From positions 124,001 through 188,000 of the forward strand of contig JAHFRP010000003.1 of the NCBI GenBank assembly GCA_023266195.1: DNA of 64,000 bases, in the 5' to 3' direction. A program made the translations under genes and the position numbers. The DNA is from Sulfuricella sp. Lineage in GTDB: Bacteria > Pseudomonadota > Gammaproteobacteria > Burkholderiales > Sulfuricellaceae. Positions 26,752 to 35,708 of the stretch are shown here, in pieces (position 1 is the stretch's first letter; the number at the start of each line of letters is the position of its first letter). The notes below the pieces were generated by a model. That model was not told where the DNA came from, ran no database searches, and worked only from the letters and a program-made list of their open reading frames with translations.

Positions 26752-27609
26752 ATGATCCACCTTCTGCGCATTCTTGCTTATCTGCCGCTGTGGCTGCTGC
26801 ACCTGGTCGGCGCGGCCATGGGCTGGGCCACCTATCTGGCTTCGCCGCGCTATGCGGCGCGCATGCGGGAAAACCTTTTTTCGAGCGGAATCTGCGCGCC
26901 GGCGGAACAGGCCCGGATATTGCGCCAGGCGGTGGCCGAGGCGGGCAAGAGCGTGACCGAACTGCTTGCCGTCTGGCTGCGGCCCGAGCGGCGGGCGCTG
27001 CGGTTGCTGAAGTCCTGCCACGGCTGGGAGCATGTCGAGGCGGCGCACGCACGGGGCAAGGGGCTGATCTTCCTGACGCCGCACATGGGCTGTTTCGAGA
27101 TCACCAGCCTGTATTACGCGGCGCGCCACCCGATCACCGTGCTTTACCGGCCGCCGCGCCTGCGCTGGCTGCAACCGTTGATGGAAGCGGGCCGCAAGCG
27201 CGGCGATGTCACGCTGGCGCCGACCGATATCGGCGGCGTGCGCGCCTTGTTCCGGGCGCTGCGCCGCGGCGAGGCGATCGGCATCCTGCCCGATCAGGTG
27301 CCGAGCCAGGGCGAAGGCGTGTGGGCGAAATTCCTCGGCCGGCCGGCCTATACCATGACCCTGGTGGCGCGCCTCGCCCGCGCGAGCGGCGCCGCCACCA
27401 TCCTGGCATTCGCCGAGCGCCGGCCGCATGGGGCCGGCTATGACTTATGGCTGGCGCCCTTTTCCGCGGAGCTGCCGGAAGACCCGGCGGCTGCCGCCAG
27501 GCTGATCAATCAGGCGGTGGAAGAGGTGATCCGCCGGAAGCCGGCGCAATATCTGTGGAGCTATAACCGCTTCAAGGTGCCGAAAGGCGCCGAGAGGGGT
27601 GAGGAATGA
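26752..27609 (+). CDS. Lipid A biosynthesis acyltransferase, LpxL/HtrB family (first copy)
   Basis: Inner-membrane enzyme adding a secondary acyl chain to the lipid A precursor. 285 residues from ATG 26752 (MIHLLRILAYLPLWLLHLVG), where the N-terminal hydrophobic stretch anchors the protein. The acyltransferase HX4E motif is FLTPHMGCFEITSLY; other markers are VLYRPPRLRWL, ALRRGEAIGILPDQVPSQGEG and YLWSYNRFK. No clear ribosome-binding site precedes the ATG. A second family member follows after a palindrome, so both late acylation steps may be encoded here. Confidence 0.9.
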   Translation: MIHLLRILAYLPLWLLHLVGAAMGWATYLASPRYAARMRENLFSSGICAPAEQARILRQAVAEAGKSVTELLAVWLRPERRALRLLKSCHGWEHVEAAHARGKGLIFLTPHMGCFEITSLYYAARHPITVLYRPPRLRWLQPLMEAGRKRGDVTLAPTDIGGVRALFRALRRGEAIGILPDQVPSQGEGVWAKFLGRPAYTMTLVARLARASGAATILAFAERRPHGAGYDLWLAPFSAELPEDPAAAARLINQAVEEVIRRKPAQYLWSYNRFKVPKGAERGEE

Positions 27610-27625
27610 TGCGTGGCGTGGCAGT

Positions 27626-27715
27626 AGGGAGTGAGGGGGTAGGAGTGAGGAGTGAAAACCTTCGCCGCGCCGCCTTTGACCTTACTCCCCACTCTTTACT
27701 CCTCACTCCTTACGG
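27626..27715. repeat. Imperfect palindrome of GTGAGGAGTG words
   Basis: The left arm (gtagggagtgagggggtagg, agtgaggagtg) pairs with the right arm (cttactccccactctttact, cctcactccttac). It fills the gap between the two acyltransferase genes. Same family as 1201-1300 and 38954-39031. Confidence 0.75.
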
Positions 27716-27724
27716 TTATCCCAT

Positions 27725-28597
27725 ATGATGGCCCGCCTCGGCATCTTTCTCATCTGGCTGCTGCATTTTCTGCCGCTTGCTGTGCTGGCGCGCTGCGGCG
27801 AGGTGTTCGGCTGGCTGCTCTACGCTTTCGGGAGCGAGCGGCGGCGGGTGGCGCGCATCAATCTGCGCCTGTGCTTTCCGGCGCTGACCGACCGGGAGCG
27901 GGAAAAGCTGGTGAAGCGCCATTTCCGGGCCTTCGGCCGCAGCCTGCTGGAGCGCGGCATTTTGTGGTGGTCGCCCAGGTCGCGCATCCGGAAACTGGTC
28001 AGGGTCGAAGGGCTGGAGCATTGGCAGGCGGTGGCCGGCCGGCCGGTGATCTGGCTCGCGCCGCATTTCGTCGGCCTCGACATGGGCGGAGTCAGGCTGA
28101 CCACTGACCACCTGCTGGTTTCGATGTACAGCCGGCAGAAGAACCCGCTGTTCGACGCCTTGCTGCTCCATTCGCGCACCCGCTTCGGCAATTCGCCGAT
28201 GGCCTCGCGCCAGGACGGCCTCAAGCCGGTGGTGCGGGCGATGCGCCAGGGGCTGCCGTTCTATTACCTGCCGGACATGGATTTCGGCGCGCGCGACGCC
28301 GTGTTCGTGCCGTTTTTCGGCGTGCCCGCCGCCACCATCACCGCCCTGTCGCGGCTGGCGAAAATCACCGGCGCGGCGGTGGTGCCCGCGGTCACCCGCC
28401 AACTGCCCGGCGGAGGGGGCTATGTGCTGAAATTTTACCCGGCCTGGGAGAGTTTCCCCGGCGCGGACGCGGAAAGCGACACGCGCCGCATGAATGAATT
28501 TATCGAAGACCGCGTGCGGGAAATGCCGGAACAGTATTTCTGGCTGCACAAGCGCTTCAAGACGCGGCCGCCGGGGGAGAAGAGATTTTACGGTTGA
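27725..28597 (+). CDS. Lipid A biosynthesis acyltransferase, LpxL/LpxM family (second copy)
   Basis: 290 residues, starting MMARLGIFLIWLLHFLPLAV with an N-terminal membrane anchor. The catalytic HX4D motif is WLAPHFVGLDMGGV. Further family text: VSMYSRQKNPLFDALLL, MASRQDGLKPVVRAMRQGLP, YLPDMDFGARDAVFVPFFG and YFWLHKRFKTRP. It is only about 30% similar by eye to the upstream copy, so the two probably act on different acylation positions. Co-directional with the first copy. Confidence 0.9.
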   Translation: MMARLGIFLIWLLHFLPLAVLARCGEVFGWLLYAFGSERRRVARINLRLCFPALTDREREKLVKRHFRAFGRSLLERGILWWSPRSRIRKLVRVEGLEHWQAVAGRPVIWLAPHFVGLDMGGVRLTTDHLLVSMYSRQKNPLFDALLLHSRTRFGNSPMASRQDGLKPVVRAMRQGLPFYYLPDMDFGARDAVFVPFFGVPAATITALSRLAKITGAAVVPAVTRQLPGGGGYVLKFYPAWESFPGADAESDTRRMNEFIEDRVREMPEQYFWLHKRFKTRPPGEKRFYG

Positions 28598-28609
28598 GCT
28601 TGAAAGGCA

Positions 28610-28726
28610 TTTACCGCAGAGGACGCGGAGGGCGCAGAGGAAAGGCAATGGCTCTATGTCCATTGCCGGCAGAGGTGTTCCCGGTTTTGTTTTCCTCCGC
28701 GTCCTCTGCGTCCTCCGCGGTTCGGT
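28610..28726. repeat. Imperfect palindrome of CGCAGAGGACGCGGAGG words
   Basis: The left arm accgcagaggacgcggaggg and the right arm ctccgcgtcctctgcgtcct, ccgcggt enclose about 60 nt. It belongs to the family at 2888, 15408 and 31607. Confidence 0.8.
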
Positions 28727-28756
28727 TTTTTTTGTTTATCCTGGAAAAAGCACTTT

Positions 28757-28893
28757 AGCCACAGAGAATACGGAGTTCACAGAGGACAAACAAGGGGTTG
28801 CCTGGCTGGCTGTTCTCACCCATCAGGTGAATGCGGAAATGTCAAAAACCCCTGCTTCATCATCTGTGTTCTCTGTGATCTCCGTGGCTTGAA
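28757..28893. repeat. Imperfect palindrome of CACAGAGAATACGGAG words
   Basis: The left arm agccacagagaatacggagt and the right arm gtgttctctgtgatctccgt, ggct pair with a long loop. It follows directly on the previous palindrome; a close relative is at 32694-32817. The two together fill 28598-28919, which has no gene. Confidence 0.75.
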
Positions 28894-28919
28894 CTGAAGT
28901 TTCAAGGTTTATAAAACAT

Positions 28920-29579
28920 ATGCAACGCATCCCCGAACCCGATCTGATGAATGACTCCGAGCAGGCCGAGGTTTACGCCCAGGCCGATTTCTCGGAGCCG
29001 CACGACGCTTTCGTGGCGCACTTCCGGCGCCTGTTCCGCGAGTTCGGCGCGGGGCGCGTGCTCGACCTGGGCTGCGGCGCGGCGGACATCGGCATCCGCT
29101 TCTGCCGGGCTTACCCCGATGTGCACCTGACCGGCGTGGACGGCGCGGCCGCGATGCTGCATCTGGGCATGGTCGCGGTGCGCACGGCGGGTCTGGCCGA
29201 GCGTCTGACCCTGATGCAGTGCTATCTGCCCGACGCGGCTCTGGCAACGTTCAGGTTCGACGCGGTGATCAGCAATAGTCTTCTCCATCATCTCGACGAC
29301 CCGGCCGTGCTGTGGGAAACTGTCAGACAAACGGCGCAACCCGGCGCGCCGGTGCTGGTGATGGATTTGATGCGGCCGACCTCGTTTGCCGAAGCGGGCA
29401 TGCTCACCGAGCGCTATGCCGCCGATGCGCCGCCGGTGCTGCGGCAGGATTTCCACAATTCGCTGTTGGCGGCCTACCGCCCGGAGGAAGTGCGGGCGCA
29501 GCTGCATGCCGCCGACCTGTTCGGTTTCCGGGTGGAAGCGGTGAGCGACCGCCATTTGCTGATTTGGGGGACTGTGTGA
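28920..29579 (+). CDS. Class I SAM-dependent methyltransferase
   Basis: 219 residues. SAM-binding motif [16 protein letters not shown] (about 48-62), then [16 protein letters not shown] (motif with the acidic ribose ligand), [20 protein letters not shown] and [11 protein letters not shown]. This is the small-molecule/UbiE-type arrangement; the substrate is unknown. The stop overlaps the GTG of the CoA-binding gene by 4 nt, so the two are translationally coupled, and dapF follows. Confidence 0.85.
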   Translation: MQRIPEPDLMNDSEQAEVYAQADFSEPHDAFVAHFRRLFREFGAGRVLDLGCGAADIGIRFCRAYPDVHLTGVDGAAAMLHLGMVAVRTAGLAERLTLMQCYLPDAALATFRFDAVISNSLLHHLDDPAVLWETVRQTAQPGAPVLVMDLMRPTSFAEAGMLTERYAADAPPVLRQDFHNSLLAAYRPEEVRAQLHAADLFGFRVEAVSDRHLLIWGTV

Positions 29580-29992
29580 GCTTCGACAATCCGGACGACA
29601 GCGCGCTTCGCGCCCTGCTGAAAAAAATCAGGAATATCGCGGTGGTGGGGCTATCGCCCAGGGCGGACCGGCCCAGCTACTGCGTGGCGAAGGCGATACA
29701 GGGTTTTGGCTACAACGTCATTCCGGTGCGCCCCGCCACCGCCGAGGTGCTGGGACAGAAGGCCTATGCTGCCCTGACGGACGTGCCGGGGCCGATCGAC
29801 CTGGTCGACGTGTTCCGCGCCGCGGAGCATCTCGATGCGATCGTGGACGAATGCATCGCCCTGAAAGTGCCGGCGCTCTGGATCCAGGAGGGCATCGTCA
29901 ACGAAGCGGCGGCGCGGCGGGCACAGGAAGCCGGCATGACGGTGGTGATGGACCGCTGTATTTACAAGGATTACGTGGCTTTATGCACTTGA
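29576..29992 (+). CDS. CoA-binding domain protein (YccU type)
   Basis: 138 residues from GTG 29576. Rossmann-type CoA-binding fold: [20 protein letters not shown], then [38 protein letters not shown] and [20 protein letters not shown] with [10 protein letters not shown] at the end, matching the YccU/CoA-binding family (succinyl-CoA synthetase-like fold without the catalytic part). Biological role not established. Its 3' end overlaps dapF by 10 nt. Confidence 0.88.
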   Translation: MSFDNPDDSALRALLKKIRNIAVVGLSPRADRPSYCVAKAIQGFGYNVIPVRPATAEVLGQKAYAALTDVPGPIDLVDVFRAAEHLDAIVDECIALKVPALWIQEGIVNEAAARRAQEAGMTVVMDRCIYKDYVALCT

Positions 29993-30813
29993 AATTCACC
30001 AAGATGCACGGCCTGGGCAACGATTTCGTGGTGTTCGACGCGATCTCGCAAAGCGTGGATTTGACCCCGGCCCAGTTCAAATTCATCGGCGACCGCCATT
30101 TCGGCATCGGCTGCGACCAGATTCTGCTGGTCGAGCGGCCGACCCGGCCCGATGCCGATTTCCGCTATCGCATCTTCAACGCCGACGGCGGCGAGGTCGA
30201 GCAGTGCGGCAACGGCGCACGCTGCTTCGTGCGTTTCGTGCACGAAAAAGGCCTGAGCCCGAAAAGCGAGATCCGCGTGGAAACGGCGTCCGGCATCATC
30301 GTCCCGCGCCTGGAGCCGAACGGCCAGGTGACGGTCAACATGGGTGTGCCGCGCTTCGAGCCGGCCGAAATCCCGTTCGTCGCCGAAAAGCGCGCGCCGA
30401 CCTATCTGCTCGGCCTGGAAGACAAGATCGTCGAGGTCAGCGTGCTGTCCATGGGCAATCCACACGCGGTGCAGCTGGTGGAAGACGCGGACAGCGCGCC
30501 GGTCGCGGCGGACGGGCCGCGGATCGAACATCATCCGGGCTTTCCGGCGCGGGTCAATGCCGGCTTCATGCAGGTGCTCGACCGCGGCCATATCAAGCTG
30601 CGGGTTTACGAGCGCGGCGCCGGGGAAACGCTGGCGTGCGGCACCGGCGCTTGCGCGGCAGTGGCTGCGGGCATCGCGCGCGGCTTGCTCGATGGCGAAG
30701 CGAGGGTAACCACCCGAGGCGGCGAGCTCACCATCCGCTGGGCGGGAGAAGGCCAGCCGGTATGGATGACCGGCCCGGCCGTGACGGTATTCGAAGGCCA
30801 AATCAATCTTTAA
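29983..30813 (+). CDS. dapF: Diaminopimelate epimerase
   Basis: Converts LL- to meso-diaminopimelate for lysine and peptidoglycan. 276 residues from ATG 29983 ([20 protein letters not shown]). The two catalytic cysteines are in [12 protein letters not shown] and [13 protein letters not shown], and SMGNPHAVQ is a further family block. Overlaps the CoA-binding gene and precedes DUF484 and xerC, the widespread dapF-DUF484-xerC order. Confidence 0.97.
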   Translation: MHLKFTKMHGLGNDFVVFDAISQSVDLTPAQFKFIGDRHFGIGCDQILLVERPTRPDADFRYRIFNADGGEVEQCGNGARCFVRFVHEKGLSPKSEIRVETASGIIVPRLEPNGQVTVNMGVPRFEPAEIPFVAEKRAPTYLLGLEDKIVEVSVLSMGNPHAVQLVEDADSAPVAADGPRIEHHPGFPARVNAGFMQVLDRGHIKLRVYERGAGETLACGTGACAAVAAGIARGLLDGEARVTTRGGELTIRWAGEGQPVWMTGPAVTVFEGQINL

Positions 30814-30827
30814 AAAAGGGAACGTGA

Positions 30828-31481
30828 ATGAGCTTGAATTCGGAAGAGGTTGCGAGCTACCTGCAGGAGCACCCGGAGTTCTTCGAACAGCACTCCGCCC
30901 TGCTGGCGGAGATTTTTCTGCCCCATCCTCACGGCGGCCGGGCGGTTTCCATCGCCGAGCGCCAGCAGCTGGCGCTGCGCGACAAGAACAAGCTGCTGGA
31001 AACCAAGCTGCGCGAGCTGATCCAGTTCGGCGAGGAAAACGACGCCATCAGCGAGAAGATGCACCGCCTCAGCCTGTCGCTGCTGGGCGCGTGCGACCTG
31101 GACAGCGCCCTCAACACCGCCTACTTCAACCTGCGCGAGGATTTCGACGTACCGCATGTGGCGATCCGCATCTGGGCCGGCGCCGATCTGCCGGCGCGGC
31201 CGGAATTCATGGGCGCGACGATCGAGATGTGCGCCTTCGCCGATGAACTGATCACCCCGAAATGCGGCCCCCAGCTCATCGAGGAAGCGCCCTCCTGGTT
31301 CGGCGAGGCCGGCCCCAACCTGCGTTCCTTCGCCTACGTGGCGATGCGCTCGGAACAGGCGTTCGGCCTGCTCGCCCTGGCGAGCGAGGACGAGCAGCGC
31401 TTTTACCCGGAAATGGGCACGCTCTACCTGAAACGGCTGGGCGAGCTGGTCAGCGCCGCACTGTTGCGGTATCTGAAGTAA
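30828..31481 (+). CDS. DUF484 family protein (GAF-like)
   Basis: 217 residues, soluble. SEEVASYLQEHPEFFEQHSA, then LLAEIFLPHPHGGRAVSI and ERQQLALRDKNKLLETKLRE (coiled segment) are the DUF484 N-terminus; a GAF-like domain fills the rest, ending GLLALASEDEQRFYPEMGTL. The protein is of unknown function but is nearly always encoded between dapF and xerC. The start ATG has aagggaacgtg just upstream. Confidence 0.92.
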   Translation: MSLNSEEVASYLQEHPEFFEQHSALLAEIFLPHPHGGRAVSIAERQQLALRDKNKLLETKLRELIQFGEENDAISEKMHRLSLSLLGACDLDSALNTAYFNLREDFDVPHVAIRIWAGADLPARPEFMGATIEMCAFADELITPKCGPQLIEEAPSWFGEAGPNLRSFAYVAMRSEQAFGLLALASEDEQRFYPEMGTLYLKRLGELVSAALLRYLK

Positions 31482-31539
31482 CAAGGGGATCCTGATTAGC
31501 CAACCTCAGCCGAGGGGTGCAACGGCGTTGAAAAATTGC

Positions 31540-31569
31540 TGTAGGAGCGGCCTCCAGGCCGCTCCTACA
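31540..31569. repeat. REP-like palindrome GTAGGAGCGGCCTCCAGG
   Basis: Perfect short palindrome tgtaggagcggcc-tcca-ggccgctcctaca. It is the compact relative of 4290-4347. Confidence 0.8.
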
Positions 31570-31606
31570 TGCTCTGCTGAACTCGTGGCTAATCAGGAAG
31601 GAGTTT

Positions 31607-31673
31607 TACCGCAGAGAAAAGTCCGGAATCGAGATCGCCGTGCTTTGATCCTCCGCGTCCTCTGCGGTTCACT
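31607..31673. repeat. Imperfect palindrome of ACCGCAGAG words
   Basis: The left arm accgcagagaaaag and the right arm tccgcgtcctctgcggt enclose about 35 nt. It lies 8 nt before the xerC ATG, so it may affect translation of xerC. Confidence 0.7.
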
Positions 31674-31681
31674 GGCTTTTT

Positions 31682-32581
31682 ATGGATGATCCGATGAGCG
31701 ACGGCACGGCCTATTTGCAAGGTTTCCTCATCCACCTCGCCAGCGAGCGCCGCCTGTCGCCGCTCACTTGCACCAGCTACGGCCGCGACGTGGCCGAGCT
31801 GCTCCGGTTGGCGGGCGACGTCCCGCTCGATCGGCTGCAAGCTCTCCAGATACGGCGCTTCGTCGCGCAGCTGCACGGCCGCGGCTTGGGCGGGAAAACT
31901 CTGGCGCGCATGCTGTCCGCCTGGCGCGGCTTCTACGCCTATCTGGCGCGCGACCACGGCTTTACCCTCAATCCCTGCGTCGGCCTGCGCGCGCCAAAAT
32001 CAGCCAAAGTCCTGCCACATGCGCTGTCGCCGGACGAGGCGGTACGCCTGATGGATATCCCCGGAAACGACCCGCTCGCCCTGCGCGACCAGGCGATGTT
32101 CGAGCTGCTCTATTCCTCGGGCCTGCGCCTGTCCGAACTGACCGGCCTGCCGCTGACCGGGCTCGATCCGGTCGCCGGCATCGTGCGCGTCACCGGCAAG
32201 GGCGGCAAAACCCGCGAGGTACCGGTCGGCCGCCATGCGCTGGCGGCGGTGCAAAACTGGCTGCCCGCGCGGGACAGCCTGGTGCGTCCCGGGGAAAACG
32301 TGCTGTTCGTCGGCAAAAACGGCACCCGCCTGACGCCGCGCGCCGTGCAGTACCGGATCAAGCAATGGGCGCTCCGGCTCGGTATTTCAGCCAATGTCCA
32401 CCCGCACGTGCTGCGCCACTCTTTCGCCAGCCACGTGCTGCAATCCAGCGGCGACCTGCGCGCAGTGCAGGAGATGCTCGGCCATGCCAACATTTCCACC
32501 ACTCAGGTGTATACGCACCTTGATTTTCAGCATCTGGCGAAGGTTTATGATGCGGCGCACCCGCGCGCGCGGAAAAAATAG
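31682..32581 (+). CDS. xerC: Tyrosine recombinase XerC
   Basis: Site-specific recombinase that resolves chromosome dimers at dif with XerD. 299 residues. SAM-like N-terminal domain (about 10-95), catalytic domain with Arg in YSSGLRLSELTGL, Lys in VRVTGKGGKTREV, HxxR in HVLRHSFASHVL, His in MLGHANIST and the nucleophile Tyr in TTQVYTHLDFQHL. Position behind dapF-DUF484 supports XerC over XerD. ATG 31694 (MSDGTAYLQ) is an alternative start with a closer purine-rich site. Confidence 0.95.
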   Translation: MDDPMSDGTAYLQGFLIHLASERRLSPLTCTSYGRDVAELLRLAGDVPLDRLQALQIRRFVAQLHGRGLGGKTLARMLSAWRGFYAYLARDHGFTLNPCVGLRAPKSAKVLPHALSPDEAVRLMDIPGNDPLALRDQAMFELLYSSGLRLSELTGLPLTGLDPVAGIVRVTGKGGKTREVPVGRHALAAVQNWLPARDSLVRPGENVLFVGKNGTRLTPRAVQYRIKQWALRLGISANVHPHVLRHSFASHVLQSSGDLRAVQEMLGHANISTTQVYTHLDFQHLAKVYDAAHPRARKK

Positions 32582-32693
32582 GGGTGGCGGCGCCGGTTGC
32601 GGGCGGTCTATTTTCACAAGGATCCGGAATTCGCCCGAACTTGACACTTTACGCCGGCGTGTACGATCATAAATAAACCTAGAAAAAGCATTT

Positions 32694-32817
32694 GGCCACG
32701 AGAGAACACAGAGTTCACAGAGAAAAACAAGGGGTTGCTGGGCTAACCGTTCTCACCTATCAGGTGAATGCGGGAATGTCCAAAAATCCGGTTCATCTCT
32801 GTGTTCTCTGTGGCTTG
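32694..32817. repeat. Imperfect palindrome of CACAGAGTTCACAGAG words
   Basis: The left arm ccacgagagaacacagagtt and the right arm catctctgtgttctctgtgg pair across about 70 nt. Related to 28757-28893. The 256-nt gap between xerC and the DUF2946-like gene holds nothing else recognised. Confidence 0.75.
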
Positions 32818-32837
32818 AACTGAGGTTTTAAGGGTAA

Positions 32838-33152
32838 ATGAAATTCCGCCTGTTTTTCTCCCTGTGTCTTGCCTTCGCCCTGCTTTTCGCGCAGCAGGGC
32901 GCGGTACCGCACGCCCTGTCGCACCTCGCGGACGGCGTGCCGGGCCAGTCGCAGCAGGAAAAGCATCTGCCCCACTCGCCGGCCTGCGACAAATGCGTCG
33001 TCTATGCCGGCATCGGCAGCGCGGCGCTGTCCTCTCCGTCGGCATTCGTCGCCGAGGAATCGGTCTTTATCCCGGCTGCGGCACTGTTTGCGCTGTTCTT
33101 CTCCGCCCCGCTTCGATCCTACCGTTCCCGCGCTCCGCCCCGCCTCGCCTGA
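32838..33152 (+). CDS. DUF2946-like exported protein, metal cluster
   Basis: 104 residues with a signal peptide/membrane anchor (MKFRLFFSLCLAFALLFAQQ). The mature part is His- and Cys-rich: PHALSHL, KHLPHSPACDKCVVYAG, then a hydrophobic C-terminal stretch (FIPAAALFALFFSAPL). The His/CxxC pattern resembles DUF2946 proteins, which are often found with metal-transport genes. It heads the porin-ZnuA-ZnuB cluster, so metal sensing or binding is plausible but inferred. Confidence 0.6.
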   Translation: MKFRLFFSLCLAFALLFAQQGAVPHALSHLADGVPGQSQQEKHLPHSPACDKCVVYAGIGSAALSSPSAFVAEESVFIPAAALFALFFSAPLRSYRSRAPPRLA

Positions 33153-33204
33153 AAACCGACTGAACCGGGCGGCGCGTGCCGGAAGCTCGCGCCGCGTACC
33201 GTGC

Positions 33205-33280
33205 GTAGGTCGGGCACCCCGTGCCCGACGAAACCACGCGTTCCAACCTGAACCGTCGGGCACGGGGTGCCCGACCTACA
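33205..33280. repeat. Palindrome GTAGGTCGGGCACCCCGTGCCCGAC, two arms
   Basis: Left arm gtaggtcgggcaccccgtgc from 33205; right arm gcacggggtgcccgacctac ending at 33280. Each arm is itself a palindrome (gggcaccccgtgccc), so a cruciform is possible. Copies at 44499-44575 and 63160-63236. Confidence 0.9.
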
Positions 33281-33313
33281 GAGCGTCGTAACCAGTTTTT
33301 CGACGAGGCAACC

Positions 33314-34714
33314 ATGTTCGCAAAAAAAACCATCGTGTCGAGTGTCGTGCTGGCGCTCGGCCTGCCGTGCGCGGCGCAGGCGGCAAGCGATGCGGATCTG
33401 GCGCAGATTCGCGGTGAAATCCAGCAAATGCGGCAGGCTTACGAGGCGCGCATCGCCGGCCTGGAGGCGCGTCTGCAGCAGGCGGAAGCCGAGGTCAAAC
33501 AAGTCGGCGGCAAGGCCGACAGCGCCGCCGACCAGGCGCGCGAGGCCACGGCCGCTGCGGCCCAGGCGGCGCCCAAGGGCGGCGATGTCGGCGCCTTCAA
33601 TCCGGGCGTATCGCTGATCCTGTCCGGGATATACAGCAACCTTTCCCAAGACCCGGCGGGCTACCGGATCACCGGCTTCCACCTGCCCAACAACGTGCTG
33701 GACGACATCCGGCCGCGGCGCGGCTTCAGCCTGGCGGAGTCCGAGCTCGGCATCTACGCCAACATCGACCCCTCTTTTTACGGCGGGTTGAATTTTTCCA
33801 TTCACTCCGACGATACCGTATCGGCCGAGGAGGCGTTCGTCCAGACCACGTCGTTGCCACAGGGGCTGACGCTGAAGGCGGGCCGCTTCTTCTCCGGCAT
33901 CGGCTACCTCAACGAGCAGCACGCCCATACCTGGGATTTCATCGATGCGCCGCTGGCCTACCAGGCCTTTCTCGGCGGCCAGGTCAACAACGACGGCGTG
34001 CAGTTGCGCTGGCTCGCGCCCACGGACCTGTTCGTCGAAGTCGGCGCGGAGCTGGGGCGCGGCGCCAATTTCCCCGGCACCGACCGCGACAAGAACGGCG
34101 CCGGCGCCGGCGCGATTTTCGCCCACCTCGGTGGCGACGTGGGCGAGAGCAACAGTTGGCGCGCCGGGCTTTCCCTGCTGACGACTTCGCCGCAGGGCCG
34201 CCAGTGGGACGATGTGGATGCGGCGGGCGCCGGCGTCACCAACAGCTTCAGCGGCAACAGCAGGCTGTGGGTCGCGGATGCAGTGTGGAAATGGGCGCCC
34301 AACGGCAATCCGTACTCGACCAACTTCAAGCTGCAAGGGGAATATCTGCGCCGCACCGAGGACGGTAGCCTGGTTTTCGACACCGCGGGCGCCGCGGCGC
34401 CGGGAAGCTATGCCGCCACCCAGTCCGGCTGGTACGTGCAGGGCGTCTATCAGTTCGCGCCCTACTGGCGGGCCGGCGTGCGCACCGAGCGGCTCGATGC
34501 CGGCAGCGTCGATTACGGCGCCAACAACGTCAACCTGCTGCGGCCGGATTACGCGCCGACCCGCAACGCCTTCATGGTCGATTACAACCCCAGCGAATTT
34601 TCCCGCATCCGGCTGCAATTGGCCCAGGACAAGTCGCGCCAGGGCGTGATTGACAACCAGGTTTTCCTGCAATACCAGATGAGTCTCGGTGCTCACGGCG
34701 CACATAAATTTTAA
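33314..34714 (+). CDS. Outer-membrane porin-like protein, metal cluster
   Basis: 466 residues from ATG 33314. Signal peptide MFAKKTIVSSVVLALGLPCA, cut near AQA. Residues about 25-75 form a coiled coil (ADLAQIRGEIQQMRQAYEAR, then ARLQQAEAEVKQVGGKA), as in trimeric porins with a periplasmic stalk, followed by alternating beta-barrel text and a terminal aromatic (HKF). Other text: FHLPNNVLDDIRPRRGFSLA and AGRFFSGIGYLNEQHAHTWD. Betaproteobacterial operons with zinc ABC genes carry such non-TonB-dependent porins. Substrate (zinc or another metal) is inferred from neighbours. Confidence 0.75.
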   Translation: MFAKKTIVSSVVLALGLPCAAQAASDADLAQIRGEIQQMRQAYEARIAGLEARLQQAEAEVKQVGGKADSAADQAREATAAAAQAAPKGGDVGAFNPGVSLILSGIYSNLSQDPAGYRITGFHLPNNVLDDIRPRRGFSLAESELGIYANIDPSFYGGLNFSIHSDDTVSAEEAFVQTTSLPQGLTLKAGRFFSGIGYLNEQHAHTWDFIDAPLAYQAFLGGQVNNDGVQLRWLAPTDLFVEVGAELGRGANFPGTDRDKNGAGAGAIFAHLGGDVGESNSWRAGLSLLTTSPQGRQWDDVDAAGAGVTNSFSGNSRLWVADAVWKWAPNGNPYSTNFKLQGEYLRRTEDGSLVFDTAGAAAPGSYAATQSGWYVQGVYQFAPYWRAGVRTERLDAGSVDYGANNVNLLRPDYAPTRNAFMVDYNPSEFSRIRLQLAQDKSRQGVIDNQVFLQYQMSLGAHGAHKF

Positions 34715-34723
34715 GGAACGGAC

Positions 34724-35635
34724 ATGTTGAAACGAATCCTGAAACTCCTCCTGGCGCCGGCGCTGGGCTTGATTGCCCTGCCTGCCTGCGCCGCCCTCAA
34801 CATCCTCGCCTGCGAGCCGGAATGGGGCGCGCTGGCGCAGGAGCTCGGCGGCGACAAGGTGAGCGTCTACAACGCCACCAACGCCATGCAGGATGTCCAC
34901 CATATCCAGGCCAAGCCCAGCCTGCTGGCGCGGGCGCGCAATGCCGACATGGTGGTGTGCACCGGATCGCAGCTGGAAATCGGCTGGCTGCCGATCCTGC
35001 TGCAACAGGCCGGCAATCCGAAAATCCAGGCCGGCCAGCCCGGCAATTTCGAGGCGACGCGCTATGTGCGGATGCTGGAAGTGCCGTCCAGCGTGGACCG
35101 TTCCCTCGGCGACGTGCATCCCGGCGGCAACCCGCACATCCAGACCGATCCGCGCAACATCGCCCTGGTGGCCGATGCCCTGGCGAAGCGGCTGGCCGAG
35201 GTCGATCCGGCCAACGGCGCTTATTACCAGGGCAGCTACAAGGCCTTCGCCGGGCGCTGGCAGGCGGCGCTGCAAAAATGGGAAAAGGAGGCCGCGCCGC
35301 TCAGGGGCGTGGCGGTCGTCGTGCACCACAAGGCCTTCACTTATCTCGAAAACTGGCTCGGCCTGCGCGAGGTCGCCGCGCTGGAACCCAAGCCGGGCGT
35401 GGAGCCGACCAGCGGCCACCTGGCCGAAGTGCTGGCGCAGCTGCAACGCCAGCCGGCCAGGATGGCGATCCGCGGCGCCTACAACGACCCGCGCGCGGCG
35501 GAATGGCTGGCGGCGCGGGCCAATATCCCGGTGGTGGTGGTGCCCTTTACGGTGGGCGGCTCGGAGCGGGCGAAGGATTTGTTCGGGCTCTATGACGATA
35601 CGGTGCAGAAGCTGCTGGTGGCGGGCAGCCGGTAG
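34724..35635 (+). CDS. Metal ABC transporter substrate-binding protein (ZnuA-like)
   Basis: 303 residues; periplasmic A-1 cluster binding protein. Signal peptide MLKRILKLLLAPALGLIALP, cut near ACA. The metal-binding regions are visible: DVHHIQAKPSLLARARNADM (His ligands), GGNPHIQTDPRNI, VVVHHKAFTYLENWLGLREV and GVEPTSGHLAEVLAQL. No His-rich loop between them, so it need not be zinc-specific. The permease gene follows at 35709; no ATPase gene is found in the cluster. Confidence 0.88.
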   Translation: MLKRILKLLLAPALGLIALPACAALNILACEPEWGALAQELGGDKVSVYNATNAMQDVHHIQAKPSLLARARNADMVVCTGSQLEIGWLPILLQQAGNPKIQAGQPGNFEATRYVRMLEVPSSVDRSLGDVHPGGNPHIQTDPRNIALVADALAKRLAEVDPANGAYYQGSYKAFAGRWQAALQKWEKEAAPLRGVAVVVHHKAFTYLENWLGLREVAALEPKPGVEPTSGHLAEVLAQLQRQPARMAIRGAYNDPRAAEWLAARANIPVVVVPFTVGGSERAKDLFGLYDDTVQKLLVAGSR

Positions 35636-35693
35636 CTGGTAGCTGGTAGCGGGCGGCTTTAGCTACAAGCTACCCGCTACAAGCCACCAACTC
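35632..35693. repeat. Imperfect palindrome of GTAGCTGGTAGC words
   Basis: The left arm gtagctggtagctggtagcg and the right arm tacaagctacccgctacaag, ccacc pair across gcggcttt. Same architecture as the GAGTGAGG and GGAGGACG palindromes, but with a different base word. Confidence 0.65.
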
Positions 35694-35708
35694 AATGAAA
35701 GATAAAAC

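Noticed and set aside
28598-28919. Small coding frame through 28494-28892
   Set aside because: It starts inside the acyltransferase gene and runs through two palindromes; the peptide is a translation of the repeats.
31485-31681. tRNA gene in the gap before xerC
   Set aside because: The two hairpins are simple palindromes. No T-loop (GGTTCRANYCC) or acceptor pairing was found here or in other gaps.
32582-32837. Zur or Fur operator before the metal cluster
   Set aside because: No AT-rich palindrome resembling a Zur or Fur box was seen; the gap holds the CACAGAG-type palindrome instead.
33119-35446. Antisense open frame of 775 codons over the porin and ZnuA-like genes
   Set aside because: Same reason: GC-driven shadow of two genes with signal peptides and clear motifs.
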